64,000 nucleotides of DNA from Amycolatopsis thermoflava N1165 (GTDB lineage: Bacteria > Actinomycetota > Actinomycetes > Mycobacteriales > Pseudonocardiaceae), in NCBI RefSeq assembly GCF_000473265.1, contig NZ_KI421511.1, positions 7,475,314 to 7,539,313 on the forward strand, given 5' to 3'. The notes below the pieces were generated by a model, which was not told where the DNA came from, did not search any database, and worked only from the letters and a program-made list of their open reading frames with translations. This document shows positions 51,115 to 62,786 of the stretch, piece after piece; the stretch's first letter is position 1, and each line of letters begins with the position of its first letter. The position numbers and the translations under genes are program-made.

Positions 51115-52458
51115 ATGAACAAGGGCATGCTCACCCTCGACCAGCTCCGCGAACTGGCCGAGGAGGGCGCCGTGGACACCGTGCTCGTCGCGATGACCGA
51201 CATGCAGGGCCGCCTCCAGGGCAAACGCTGCTCGGCCGCGTACTTCCTCAACGAGGTCGTCACCCACGCCACCGAAGCCTGCAACTACCTCCTCGCCGTC
51301 GACGTGGACATGAACACCGTCGACGGCTACGCGATCTCGAGCTGGGAAAGCGGTTACGGCGACTTCGTCCTCCGCCCGGACCTGTCCACGCTGCGCCGCG
51401 TGCCCTGGCACGACGGGACCGCCCTCGTGCTGTGCGACGTCGAGCGCGTCGAGGGCGGCGAGGTCACCGCCTCGCCCCGGCAGGTCCTGCGCCGCCAGCT
51501 CGACCGGCTCGCCCAGCGCAACCTCGCCGCGTTCGTCGGCACCGAGCTGGAGTTCATCGTCTTCGACGACACCTACGAGCAGGCCTGGCGCGGCGGCTAC
51601 CGCGACCTGACACCCGCCAACCAGTACAATGTGGACTATTCGATGCTCGGCACCGCCAGGCTGGAGCCGTTGCTGCGCCGCATCCGCAACGACATGGCCG
51701 GCGCGGGCATGTACGTCGAGTCCGCCAAGGGCGAGTGCAACCCCGGCCAGCACGAAATCGCGTTTCGCTTCGACGAGGCCCTGCGCACCTGCGACAACCA
51801 CAGCATCTACAAGACCGGCGCGAAGGAGATCGCCGCGCAGGAGAACCGCAGCCTCACCTTCATGGCCAAGTACAACGAGCGCGAGGGCAACTCCTGCCAC
51901 ATCCACCTCAGCCTGCGCGGCACGGACGGCGCCCCGGTGTTCGCGCAGGACCCCGCGCTGATGCGGCACTTCATCGCCGGGCAGCTGGCCTGCCTGCGTG
52001 AACTGACCTACTTCCTCGCGCCGAACATCAACTCCTACAAGCGTTTCGTCCCCGGCAGTTTCGCGCCGACCGCCGTCGCCTGGGGCACCGACAACCGCAC
52101 CTGCGCGCTGCGCGTCGTCGGCCACGGCGAGTCGCTGCGGGTGGAGAACCGGGTGCCGGGCGGCGACGTCAACCCCTACCTCGCCGTCGCCGCGATCATC
52201 GCCGCCGGCCTGCACGGCATCGAGAACGAGCTGCCGCTGGAGGACGAGTTCACCGGCAACGCCTACCACTCGGGCAAGCCGACCGTGCCGACTACGCTGC
52301 GGGAGGCGGCGGAGCTGCTGGCCGACAGCAAGGTCGCGCGCGAGGCGTTCGGCGAGGACGTCGTCGAGCACTACCTCAACGCGGCCAGGGTCGAGCTCGC
52401 CGCCTTCGATGCCGCCGTCACCGACTGGGAGCGCCAGCGTGGGTTCGAACGCCTCTAA
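51115..52458 (+). CDS. Glutamine-synthetase-family gamma-glutamyl ligase (GlnA3/GlnA4/PuuA-like)
   Basis: 447 residues. Beta-grasp domain about 1-110 (VLVAMTDMQGRLQGKR), catalytic domain with FVGTELEFIVFDD, KGECNPGQHEIAF, the ATP/metal block FMAKYNEREGNSCHIHLSLR, and NRTCALRVVGHGESLRVENR. It lacks the adenylylation Tyr loop and other GSI-specific regulatory parts, so it belongs to the catabolic ligases that glutamylate amines (polyamines, ethanolamine, isopropylamine). The next two genes encode matching downstream steps. Amine substrate inferred, not shown. Overlaps the next gene by 20 bp. Confidence 0.88.
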   Translation: MNKGMLTLDQLRELAEEGAVDTVLVAMTDMQGRLQGKRCSAAYFLNEVVTHATEACNYLLAVDVDMNTVDGYAISSWESGYGDFVLRPDLSTLRRVPWHDGTALVLCDVERVEGGEVTASPRQVLRRQLDRLAQRNLAAFVGTELEFIVFDDTYEQAWRGGYRDLTPANQYNVDYSMLGTARLEPLLRRIRNDMAGAGMYVESAKGECNPGQHEIAFRFDEALRTCDNHSIYKTGAKEIAAQENRSLTFMAKYNEREGNSCHIHLSLRGTDGAPVFAQDPALMRHFIAGQLACLRELTYFLAPNINSYKRFVPGSFAPTAVAWGTDNRTCALRVVGHGESLRVENRVPGGDVNPYLAVAAIIAAGLHGIENELPLEDEFTGNAYHSGKPTVPTTLREAAELLADSKVAREAFGEDVVEHYLNAARVELAAFDAAVTDWERQRGFERL

Positions 52459-53137
52459 GCCCATCATCGGTCTGACCACCTACACGGAAAAGGCGAGCTG
52501 GGGCGTCTGGCACACCGACGCCGCACTCCTCCCACGTTCCTATGTGGACGCGACAAGCAACGCCGGTGGTATCCCGGTCCTGCTCCCGACAGGGGGCACC
52601 CAAGCACTGTCCGCTGTGGACGCCCTCGTCCTGACGGGCGGAGCCGACGTCGAACCCCACCGCTACGGCCAAGATCCCGAGGACAAGACCGTCACCCGTC
52701 CCGAACGCGACGCCGCCGAGTTCGCCCTCGCGCGGGCCGCCCTCGACCGCGGCCTGCCGGTGCTCGGCGTGTGCCGCGGCATGCAGGTCCTCAACGTCGC
52801 CCTCGGCGGCAGCCTGATCCAGCACCTGCCGGACCGCGTCGGCCACTCCGGGCACCAGCCGTCGCCGGGCGTCTACGGCCCGACACACGTCACCCTCGCC
52901 GAAGGCAGCCGGATCGCGGGCATCCTCGGCGCGGATGCGAAGTGCCAGTGCTACCACCACCAGGCCGTCGACCGGCTCGGTGACCGCCTGCGGGCCGTGG
53001 GCCACGCCGCGGACGGCACGATCGAAGCCGTCGAGCTGCCGGGCGCGGGGTTCGTGGTCGGCGTGCAGTGGCACCCGGAAGAGGACACGCAGGAGACCCG
53101 GTTGTTCGCGGCGTTGGTGGAGGCGGCGTGCAGGTGA
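52439..53137 (+). CDS. Gamma-glutamyl hydrolase, class I glutamine-amidotransferase fold (PuuD-like)
   Basis: 232 residues from GTG inside the ligase 3' end. Peptidase C26 fold: PIIGLTTYTEKASWGVWH, VDALVLTGGADVEPHRYGQD, nucleophile in VLGVCRGMQVLNVALGGS, and His-Glu in VGVQWHPEEDTQE. PuuD-type enzymes release glutamate from gamma-glutamyl amides such as gamma-glutamyl-GABA; here it would free the final amine-derived acid. Translational overlap with both neighbours shows one operon. Confidence 0.9.
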   Translation: MGSNASKPIIGLTTYTEKASWGVWHTDAALLPRSYVDATSNAGGIPVLLPTGGTQALSAVDALVLTGGADVEPHRYGQDPEDKTVTRPERDAAEFALARAALDRGLPVLGVCRGMQVLNVALGGSLIQHLPDRVGHSGHQPSPGVYGPTHVTLAEGSRIAGILGADAKCQCYHHQAVDRLGDRLRAVGHAADGTIEAVELPGAGFVVGVQWHPEEDTQETRLFAALVEAACR

Positions 53138-55239
53138 TCGACCCGGCCACCGAGGACGTCATCACCGACGTCCCGCTGGCCACCGAAGAGGAAGCCGACG
53201 CGGCCATCGCGCAGGCTCGCAGGGCGTTCCCCGCGTGGCGGGACACCGCCCCCGGCGACCGCGCCCGCCTGCTGCGCCGGTTCGCGGAGGCCGTCGACGG
53301 CGACCTGGAGAACCTCGCGCGCCTGGAGGTGCGCAACTCCGGTCACACCATCGGCAACGCCCGCTGGGAGGCCGGCAACGTCCGCGACGTGCTGCACTAC
53401 TACGCCGGCGCGCCGGAACGCCTGCTCGGGCAGCAGATCCCCGTCGCGGGCGGGCTGGACGTGACCTTCCACGAGCCGCTGGGCGTGGTCGGCCTGATCG
53501 TGCCGTGGAACTTCCCGATGCCGATCGCGGGCTGGGGACTCGCGCCCGCCCTCGCCGCCGGCAACACCGTCGTGCTCAAACCGGCCGAGCTGACCCCGCT
53601 CACCGCGCTCCGCCTCGCCGAGCTGGCCCGCGAGGCCGGGATCCCGGAAGGCGTCTTCCAGGTCGTGCCCGGTGCCGGCCCCGTCGTCGGGCAGCGGTTC
53701 GTCACGCACCCGGACGTGCGCAAGGTCGTCTTCACCGGGTCCACCGCGGTCGGCAAGCAGGTCATGGCCGGCTGCGCCGAGCAGGTCAAGCGCCTGACGC
53801 TGGAGCTGGGCGGCAAGAGCGCGAACATCGTCTTCGCCGACGCCGACCTGGAGAAGGCCGCCGCGACCGCGCCCTACGGCGTGTTCGACAACGCGGGCCA
53901 GGACTGCTGCGCTCGCTCCCGCATCCTCGTCGAACGCAGCGTCCACGACCGGTTCCTGGAGCTGCTGGAGCCCGCCGTGCGGAACCTCGTCGTCGGCGAC
54001 CCCGGCGACGAGAAGTCCGAGATGGGCCCGCTGATCTCCGCCGAGCACCGCGAAAAGGTCGCCTCCTACCTCGACGACGCCGAGGTCGCCATCCGCGGCA
54101 GCGCCCCCGACGGTCCGGGCTTCTGGTTCCCGCCCACGGTCGTGACGAAGCCGGGCGAACGCCTGCTGACCGAGGAGGTCTTCGGCCCGGTCGTCGCGGT
54201 GGTGCCGTTCCGTGACGAGGCGGACGCGGTGCGCATCGCCAACGACACCACCTTCGGGCTGTCCGGCTCGATCTGGACCCGCGACGTGGGCCGGGCCCTG
54301 CGCGTGTCCCGCGCGGTCGAGGCGGGCAACCTGTCGGTCAACTCGCACTCGTCGGTGCGGTACTGGACGCCCTTCGGCGGCTTCAAGCAGTCCGGTCTGG
54401 GCCGCGAGCTGGGGCCCGACGCCCTGCACGCGTTCACCGACGTCAAGAACGTCTTCATCAGCACGGAGGCATGGATGCAGCGGTTCGACGGCCGGGTCGT
54501 CGTGATCACCGGCGGCGGCAGCGGGATCGGCCTGGCGACCGCCCGCCGCCTGGCGAGCGAGGGCGCGAAGGTGGTGGTCGCCGACATCGACGCCGACGCG
54601 GGCAAGAAGGCGGCCGCGGAGGTCGGTGGCGAGTTCGTCCCCACCGACGTGACCAGCGAGGAGCAGGTCGAGGCCCTCTTCGCCACGACGGTCGACCGGT
54701 TCGGCTCCCTCGACGTGGCGTTCAACAACGCCGGCATCTCCCCGCCGGAGGACGACTCGATCCTCACCACCGGCATCGACGCCTGGCAGAAGGTCCAGCA
54801 GGTCAACCTGACCTCGATCTACCTGTGCTGCAAGCACGCCATCCCGCACATGCAGCGGCAGGGCAAGGGCTCGATCGTCAACACCGCGTCCTTCGTGGCG
54901 GTGATGGGCGCCGCGACCTCGCAGATCTCCTACACCGCGTCCAAGGGCGGCGTGCTGGCGATGACCCGCGAGCTGGGCGTCCAGTTCGCCCGCGAGGGCA
55001 TCCGGGTCAACGCGCTGTGCCCCGGACCGGTGAACACGCCGCTGCTGCGCGAGCTGTTCGCCAAGGACCCGGAGCGGGCCGCGCGCCGCCTGGTGCACGT
55101 GCCGCTGGGCCGCTTCGCCGAGCCGGAGGAGATCGCCGCCGCCGTGGCCTTCCTGGCCAGCGACGATGCGTCGTTCATCACGGCGTCGCAGTTCCTGGTG
55201 GACGGCGGTATCTCGGGCGCGTACGTTACCCCGCTGTAG
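53128..55239 (+). CDS. Fused aldehyde dehydrogenase - short-chain dehydrogenase (bifunctional)
   Basis: 703 residues in one open frame from GTG 53128 (GTG 53134 also possible). Residues 1-448 are an ALDH: PWNFPMPIAGWGLAPALAAG, Glu in LTLELGGKSANIV, Cys in NAGQDCCARSRI, ending VKNVFISTEA. After a single Trp codon (TGG 54472-54474) comes Met-450, and a full SDR follows (450-703): VVITGGGSGIGLATA, FNNAGISPPE, catalytic Ser/Tyr/Lys in the segment ending ISYTASKGG, and LVDGGISGAY at the end. A GGAGG lies 5 nt before the SDR ATG, so the SDR may also be made alone. Together they could oxidise an alcohol to an acid on a gamma-glutamyl amide. Confidence 0.85.
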   Translation: MQVIDPATEDVITDVPLATEEEADAAIAQARRAFPAWRDTAPGDRARLLRRFAEAVDGDLENLARLEVRNSGHTIGNARWEAGNVRDVLHYYAGAPERLLGQQIPVAGGLDVTFHEPLGVVGLIVPWNFPMPIAGWGLAPALAAGNTVVLKPAELTPLTALRLAELAREAGIPEGVFQVVPGAGPVVGQRFVTHPDVRKVVFTGSTAVGKQVMAGCAEQVKRLTLELGGKSANIVFADADLEKAAATAPYGVFDNAGQDCCARSRILVERSVHDRFLELLEPAVRNLVVGDPGDEKSEMGPLISAEHREKVASYLDDAEVAIRGSAPDGPGFWFPPTVVTKPGERLLTEEVFGPVVAVVPFRDEADAVRIANDTTFGLSGSIWTRDVGRALRVSRAVEAGNLSVNSHSSVRYWTPFGGFKQSGLGRELGPDALHAFTDVKNVFISTEAWMQRFDGRVVVITGGGSGIGLATARRLASEGAKVVVADIDADAGKKAAAEVGGEFVPTDVTSEEQVEALFATTVDRFGSLDVAFNNAGISPPEDDSILTTGIDAWQKVQQVNLTSIYLCCKHAIPHMQRQGKGSIVNTASFVAVMGAATSQISYTASKGGVLAMTRELGVQFAREGIRVNALCPGPVNTPLLRELFAKDPERAARRLVHVPLGRFAEPEEIAAAVAFLASDDASFITASQFLVDGGISGAYVTPL

Positions 55240-55278
55240 ACTGAAGCCGGACAACTGAACAGCAGGCCGTCACGAGCC

Positions 55279-55460
55279 GGAGCGGGAGAGTCCCCAGGTC
55301 AGCCCTGGGGCGCCGAAGGAGCAACTTCCCCGCCAATCTCTCAGGTACCAGTTACCGCTCCGCGCCAGGCCACTCTGGAAAGCAGGCGCGCGCATCGCGC
55401 CTCACCCAAGGTGAAAGCCGCGAGCGCGGTGAAACTCTCAGGTGCCGATGACAGAGGGGG
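55279..55460 (+). ncRNA. Tandem glycine riboswitch upstream of gcvP
   Basis: Two glycine-aptamer-like folds lie in series. Aptamer 1 (55279-55361) opens GGAGCGGGAGAG and closes CCGCTCC, with GCCGAAGGAGCAA and AATCTCTCAGG inside. Aptamer 2 (55371-55460) has ACTCTGGAAAGCAGG, CACCCAAGGTGAAAGCCG, AAACTCTCAGG and closes GCCGATGACAGAGGGGG. These are the conserved gcvT-motif blocks. It ends 32 nt before the gcvP ATG, which has GATGAGGAG ahead of it. In this class glycine usually switches cleavage-system genes on. It begins 40 bp past the fused dehydrogenase stop. Confidence 0.92.
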
Positions 55461-55491
55461 AGTTCCCGCACCCGTAGATGAGGAGCTCCCG

Positions 55492-58314
<2,823 letters not shown>

Positions 58315-58316
58315 CC

Positions 58317-59402
<1,086 letters not shown>

Positions 59403-59425
59403 CTTCCTGACCGCGTTTGTGGTGT

Positions 59426-60862
59426 GTGAAAAACAACCGCAGGCGGGTGTGGCGACGGGTCCGGCGGGTCCCGTACGTGCTGGCCGGGCTCGTCATCGGG
59501 GTGCCGGCGATCGCGTTCGCGATCGGCTACCTGGTGTGGGACGTGCGCAGCCCGCAGGAGGTGCTGGCCGAGCTCGACAAGACCGTGGTGGTCGAGTACG
59601 CCGACGGCACCGAGCTGATGCGGGTCGTGCCGCCGGACGGCGACCGCACCTTCACCCCGTACGACCGGATCCCGCGCAAGCTGGTGCTCGCCACGAAGAT
59701 CACCGACCGGCAGAGCAAGGAACAGATCTTCGAAAGCTACGTCAACATCATCTCCTTCGGCCGCAACACGCACGGCCCGGCCGCCGCGGCGCAGGCGTAC
59801 TTCGGCAAGCAGCTGGCGGACATCTCGTGGAGCGAGGCCGCGTTCCTGGCCGGGATGCTGCAGGCGCCCTACGGGCACGACCCGGCGACGGTCGGGCCCG
59901 AGCAGGCCGCGCGGCGCTGGACGTACGCCGCGGACAAGCTGGCCGAGCGCGGCTACGTCTCGCCGGCCGACCGGTCCGGCATGGCGTACCCGCAGGTCCT
60001 CGACCCGGACGAGACGCGGGCCGGGCGGACCTCCTACAGCGACTACCACATCCGCCAGCAGGTGCTCACCGAGCTGGAGACGCGGGGGTGGCCGTTGGAA
60101 CGGCTGCGCCGCGAGGGACTGACGGTGCGCACCACGCTCGACCGCGACGCGCAGGGCCGCGCCGAGCGCGCGGTGCGGGACCGGCTCGCGGGCGAACCCG
60201 CGGAGCTGCGGGCGGCCGTGGTGTCCGTGCGCCCGCGCGACGGCGGGGTCGCCGCGTACGCGGGCGGGAACTGGGGCGTGACGGACTACGCCGTCACCCC
60301 GCGGCGCCCGGGTTCGGCGTTCCGGCCGGTCGTGCAGCTGGCCGAGTTCCGCGCCCGCGCCGACGACCCGCCCGTGGTGACCGGTCCGAAGATCCGGCAG
60401 GCTGCCTACGACGCCGGCGTTCCGGAATTCCTCGACGGCGCCCGGACCCTGACCGCGCCCGACGGGGTGCGGATCGCGTCGAGCATCGCCGAGGGCACGT
60501 ACCGGTTGCGACCGCTGGACCTGGCCGGCGTGTTCGCGACCTTCGCGAGCGGCGGGATGCGGGTGGCGCCGCACTTCGTGGCCGAGCTGCGGCGCGGCGA
60601 CGAGGTGGTGTGGCGCCAAGACACCACGCCGGTGCCCGCGCTGCCGCGCGAGGCCGCCCTGCCGGCCGGCGGCGTGCCGGGCGAGTACGGCACGTCCGAC
60701 GCGTGGATGGCAGGCGCGAGCACGTCGATGGCCACCCTGGTGTGGGTCGGCGGCGACGAGGAACGCCCGCGCGCGGACTGGAAGGGCGTGCCCCTGACCG
60801 GCGCCACCCTGCCGTCGGACATCTGGCGCGAGGTGATGTCGCCGGAGCTGTCTACGCGGTGA
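59426..60862 (+). CDS. Degenerate class A penicillin-binding protein (transglycosylase/transpeptidase relative lacking catalytic motifs)
   Basis: 478 residues from GTG. A basic N-tail and one membrane helix (VPYVLAGLVIGVPAIAFAIG) start it. The GT51 part goes straight from VVPPDGDRTFTPYDRIP to RKLVLATKITDRQSKEQIFE; the roughly 60 residues that normally carry the catalytic Glu (EDxxF) and the GGSTITQQ motif are missing. FESYVNIISFGRNTHGPAAA and EAAFLAGMLQAPYGHDP remain. In the penicillin-binding domain the SxxK site is PGSAFRPVV (Lys to Arg) and the KTG site is PGEYGTSDAW. The frame is intact, so it may be a wall-associated pseudoenzyme or a decaying gene. Confidence 0.82.
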   Translation: MKNNRRRVWRRVRRVPYVLAGLVIGVPAIAFAIGYLVWDVRSPQEVLAELDKTVVVEYADGTELMRVVPPDGDRTFTPYDRIPRKLVLATKITDRQSKEQIFESYVNIISFGRNTHGPAAAAQAYFGKQLADISWSEAAFLAGMLQAPYGHDPATVGPEQAARRWTYAADKLAERGYVSPADRSGMAYPQVLDPDETRAGRTSYSDYHIRQQVLTELETRGWPLERLRREGLTVRTTLDRDAQGRAERAVRDRLAGEPAELRAAVVSVRPRDGGVAAYAGGNWGVTDYAVTPRRPGSAFRPVVQLAEFRARADDPPVVTGPKIRQAAYDAGVPEFLDGARTLTAPDGVRIASSIAEGTYRLRPLDLAGVFATFASGGMRVAPHFVAELRRGDEVVWRQDTTPVPALPREAALPAGGVPGEYGTSDAWMAGASTSMATLVWVGGDEERPRADWKGVPLTGATLPSDIWREVMSPELSTR

Positions 60863-61241
60863 GGTCCCCGCGGCGGCGCAGCTCCTCGAACACCTGCTGG
60901 AACGCCCGGGAGCCGCGGTGGCGGTCGGCGTAACCGAGCCAGGCCACCTCCGCGATCTCGGCGGACGGCGTGATCGTGCCCTGGTAGTCCGCGGTGTAGC
61001 AGGTCATCCGCAGCAGCTGCGCCTGCCCGTCGGCGGGCGCCTCGATCGTCGCGGTGTGCACCGCGGTCGCCGGGTCGATCGACACCGACAGCTCCTCGGC
61101 GACCTCGCGCACCAGCGTCGCCACGTCGCTCTCACCGGGCTCGCGCTTGCCGCCGGGCAGGTACCACGCCGACTTGCCGTGCGAGCGCGCCGCGAGCACG
61201 CGGCCGGACTCCACCCGGAGCCAGGCGACCTTGTCGATCAC
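60852..61241 (-). CDS. Nudix hydrolase
   Basis: 129 residues from GTG overlapping the upstream methyltransferase stop (GTGA). The Nudix box GGKREPGESDVATLVREVAE plus ELSV fits GX5EX7REUXEEXGU. It opens VIDKVAWLRVESGRVLAARS and has WYLPGGK. Hydrolyses nucleoside-diphosphate-linked compounds (MutT-like); exact substrate unknown. Its 3' end overlaps the convergent PBP-like gene by 11 bp. Operon: ABC ATPase - O-methyltransferase - Nudix. Confidence 0.92.
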   Translation of the reverse strand: MIDKVAWLRVESGRVLAARSHGKSAWYLPGGKREPGESDVATLVREVAEELSVSIDPATAVHTATIEAPADGQAQLLRMTCYTADYQGTITPSAEIAEVAWLGYADRHRGSRAFQQVFEELRRRGDLTA

Positions 61242-61894
61242 TCCGTCACCAGCGCGAGCGTGAACCCGTCGTAGCCCTTCTGTCCGACGGTCTGCACCAC
61301 GGTGGCCTCGACCCGCGGCTCGACGGCGATCAGCTCGTGCATCTCGCGGGTCGCGACGATCGCGGGGTCCGTGCTGTCCGCGTCGGCGAGCGCGCCGTTC
61401 CGCACCACGTTGTCGACGATGATCACCGAGCCCGGCCGGGACAACCGCAGCGCCCAGCGGAAGTACTCCGGGTTGTTCGGCTTGTCCGCGTCGATGAAGA
61501 TCAGGTCGAACGGGCCCTCGACGGAGGGCAGCGTGTCCAGCGCCTTGCCGACCTTGACCTCGACGAGCTCGCCGAACCCGGCCGCGTCCAGGTTGTTCTC
61601 CGCCACCTGCGCGTGCTTGCGGTCCGCCTCCAGCGTGACCAGCCTGCCGTCCGGCGGCAGCGCCCGCGCGAGCCAGATCGTGCTGTACGCGCCGAGGGTG
61701 CCGATCTCCAGGATCGAGCGGGCGCCGTGCATCCGCGCCAGCAGGTGCAGCAGCTTGCCCTGCGCCGGGGACACCGCGATCGGGGGCAGCCCGGCGTCGG
61801 CCGCAGCCGCACGCGCGTCGTCGAGCACCTGGTCGGCTGGGATGAGCGTCCGGTCGACGTAGTCGTCGACCGCGCTCCACACGTCCTGGCTCAC
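61238..61894 (-). CDS. Class I O-methyltransferase (CCoAOMT/COMT-like)
   Basis: 218 residues from GTG (VSQDVWSAVDDYVDRTLIPA). SAM site ARSILEIGTLGAYSTIWLAR, LVTLEADRKHAQVAENNLDA, metal-binding Asp pair in FDLIFIDADKPNNPEYFRW and VIIVDNVVRNGALAD. The Methyltransf_3 family methylates catechol-type hydroxyls in a Mg-dependent way. A catechol siderophore or aromatic intermediate would suit the neighbouring iron-type ABC gene, but this is speculative. Starts 12 bp after the ABC gene stop. Confidence 0.92.
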   Translation of the reverse strand: MSQDVWSAVDDYVDRTLIPADQVLDDARAAAADAGLPPIAVSPAQGKLLHLLARMHGARSILEIGTLGAYSTIWLARALPPDGRLVTLEADRKHAQVAENNLDAAGFGELVEVKVGKALDTLPSVEGPFDLIFIDADKPNNPEYFRWALRLSRPGSVIIVDNVVRNGALADADSTDPAIVATREMHELIAVEPRVEATVVQTVGQKGYDGFTLALVTE

Positions 61895-61905
61895 AAGAGC
61901 CGAAA

Positions 61906-62727
61906 CTACCGGCGCGCCTTCGGGATGACCAACGGGGTTCCGGTCTCCGGGTCGGGGATGACCGAGCACGGCAGGTCGAAGATCTCCTCGACGCGCTCGG
62001 CGGTGACGACTTCCTCCGGCGTGCCGGTCGCGAGTACCTCGCCGCCGCGCATGGCGATCAGGTGCGTGGCGTAGCGGGCCGCGTGGTTGAGGTCGTGCAG
62101 CACCGCGACCAGCGTGCGGCCCTGCTCGGCGTGCAGCTTCGCGCACAGGTCGAGGATGTCCATCTGGTGCGCGATGTCCAGGAACGTGGTCGGCTCGTCC
62201 AGCAGGAGCAGCTCGGTCTCCTGCGCGAGCGCCATCGCCAGCCACACGCGCTGCCGCTGCCCGCCGGACAGCTCGTCGACCATGCGGTCGGCCAGTTCCG
62301 ACACGCCGGTCGCGGCCATCGACCGCTCGACCACCTCGGCGTCCTCGCGCGACCACTGGCGCAGCAGCCGCTGGTGTGGGTACCGGCCGCGGGACACCAG
62401 GTCGGCGACCGTGATGCCGTCCGGCGCGATCGAGCTCTGCGGGAGCAGACCCAGCTTGCGCGCGACCTGCTTGGCCGGCAGCGACGTGATGACCTCGCCG
62501 TCCAGGTAGACCATGCCCTGCCGCGGCTTGAGCAGCCTGCTCAGGGCCCGCAGGAGTGTGGACTTGCCGCACGCGTTCGGCCCGACGATGACGGTGAACG
62601 ACTGGTCCGGGATGGTGACCGAAAGGCCCTCGGCGACGACCCGGCCGTCGTACCCCAACGTCAGGCCGTCACCGTGCAGCCGGGTGCTGGTGGTCGGCTC
62701 GGCGACAAGATCCACGGTCTGGGCCAT
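61906..62727 (-). CDS. Siderophore/iron ABC transporter ATP-binding protein (FepC/FecE type)
   Basis: 273 residues. Walker A VGPNACGKSTLLRALSRLL, Q-loop GLLPQSSIAPDGITVADLV, signature DELSGGQRQRVWLAMALAQ, Walker B ELLLLDEPTTFLDIAHQMD, H-loop VLHDLNHAARY. VSRGRYPHQ after the Q-loop is typical of FecCD-partner ATPases for ferric siderophores. No permease or binding-protein gene is adjacent. An iron-box-like palindrome abuts the start codon, so expression is probably repressed by an IdeR/DmdR-type regulator when iron is ample. Confidence 0.94.
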   Translation of the reverse strand: MAQTVDLVAEPTTSTRLHGDGLTLGYDGRVVAEGLSVTIPDQSFTVIVGPNACGKSTLLRALSRLLKPRQGMVYLDGEVITSLPAKQVARKLGLLPQSSIAPDGITVADLVSRGRYPHQRLLRQWSREDAEVVERSMAATGVSELADRMVDELSGGQRQRVWLAMALAQETELLLLDEPTTFLDIAHQMDILDLCAKLHAEQGRTLVAVLHDLNHAARYATHLIAMRGGEVLATGTPEEVVTAERVEEIFDLPCSVIPDPETGTPLVIPKARR

Positions 62728-62746
62728 AGAGGTTAGGCTAACCTAC
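62728..62746 (-). promoter_or_regulatory. Iron box (IdeR/DmdR/DtxR-type operator)
   Basis: AGAGGTTAGGCTAACCTAC matches 16 of 19 positions of the actinobacterial consensus TTAGGTTAGGCTAACCTAA, including the core AGGTTAGGCTAACCT. It lies directly against the ATG of the siderophore ATPase, so it overlaps the promoter and start; the transcript is probably leaderless or nearly so. Confidence 0.82.
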
Positions 62747-62786
62747 AAGTCTGGCGAACGGTACGGATCATGCCTACCTTGACAGG

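Noticed and set aside
50232-55239. Classical Puu putrescine pathway
   Set aside because: Ligase, hydrolase and ALDH fit, but the amine oxidase PuuB is missing and an SDR is fused instead, which fits an alcohol-oxidising route better.
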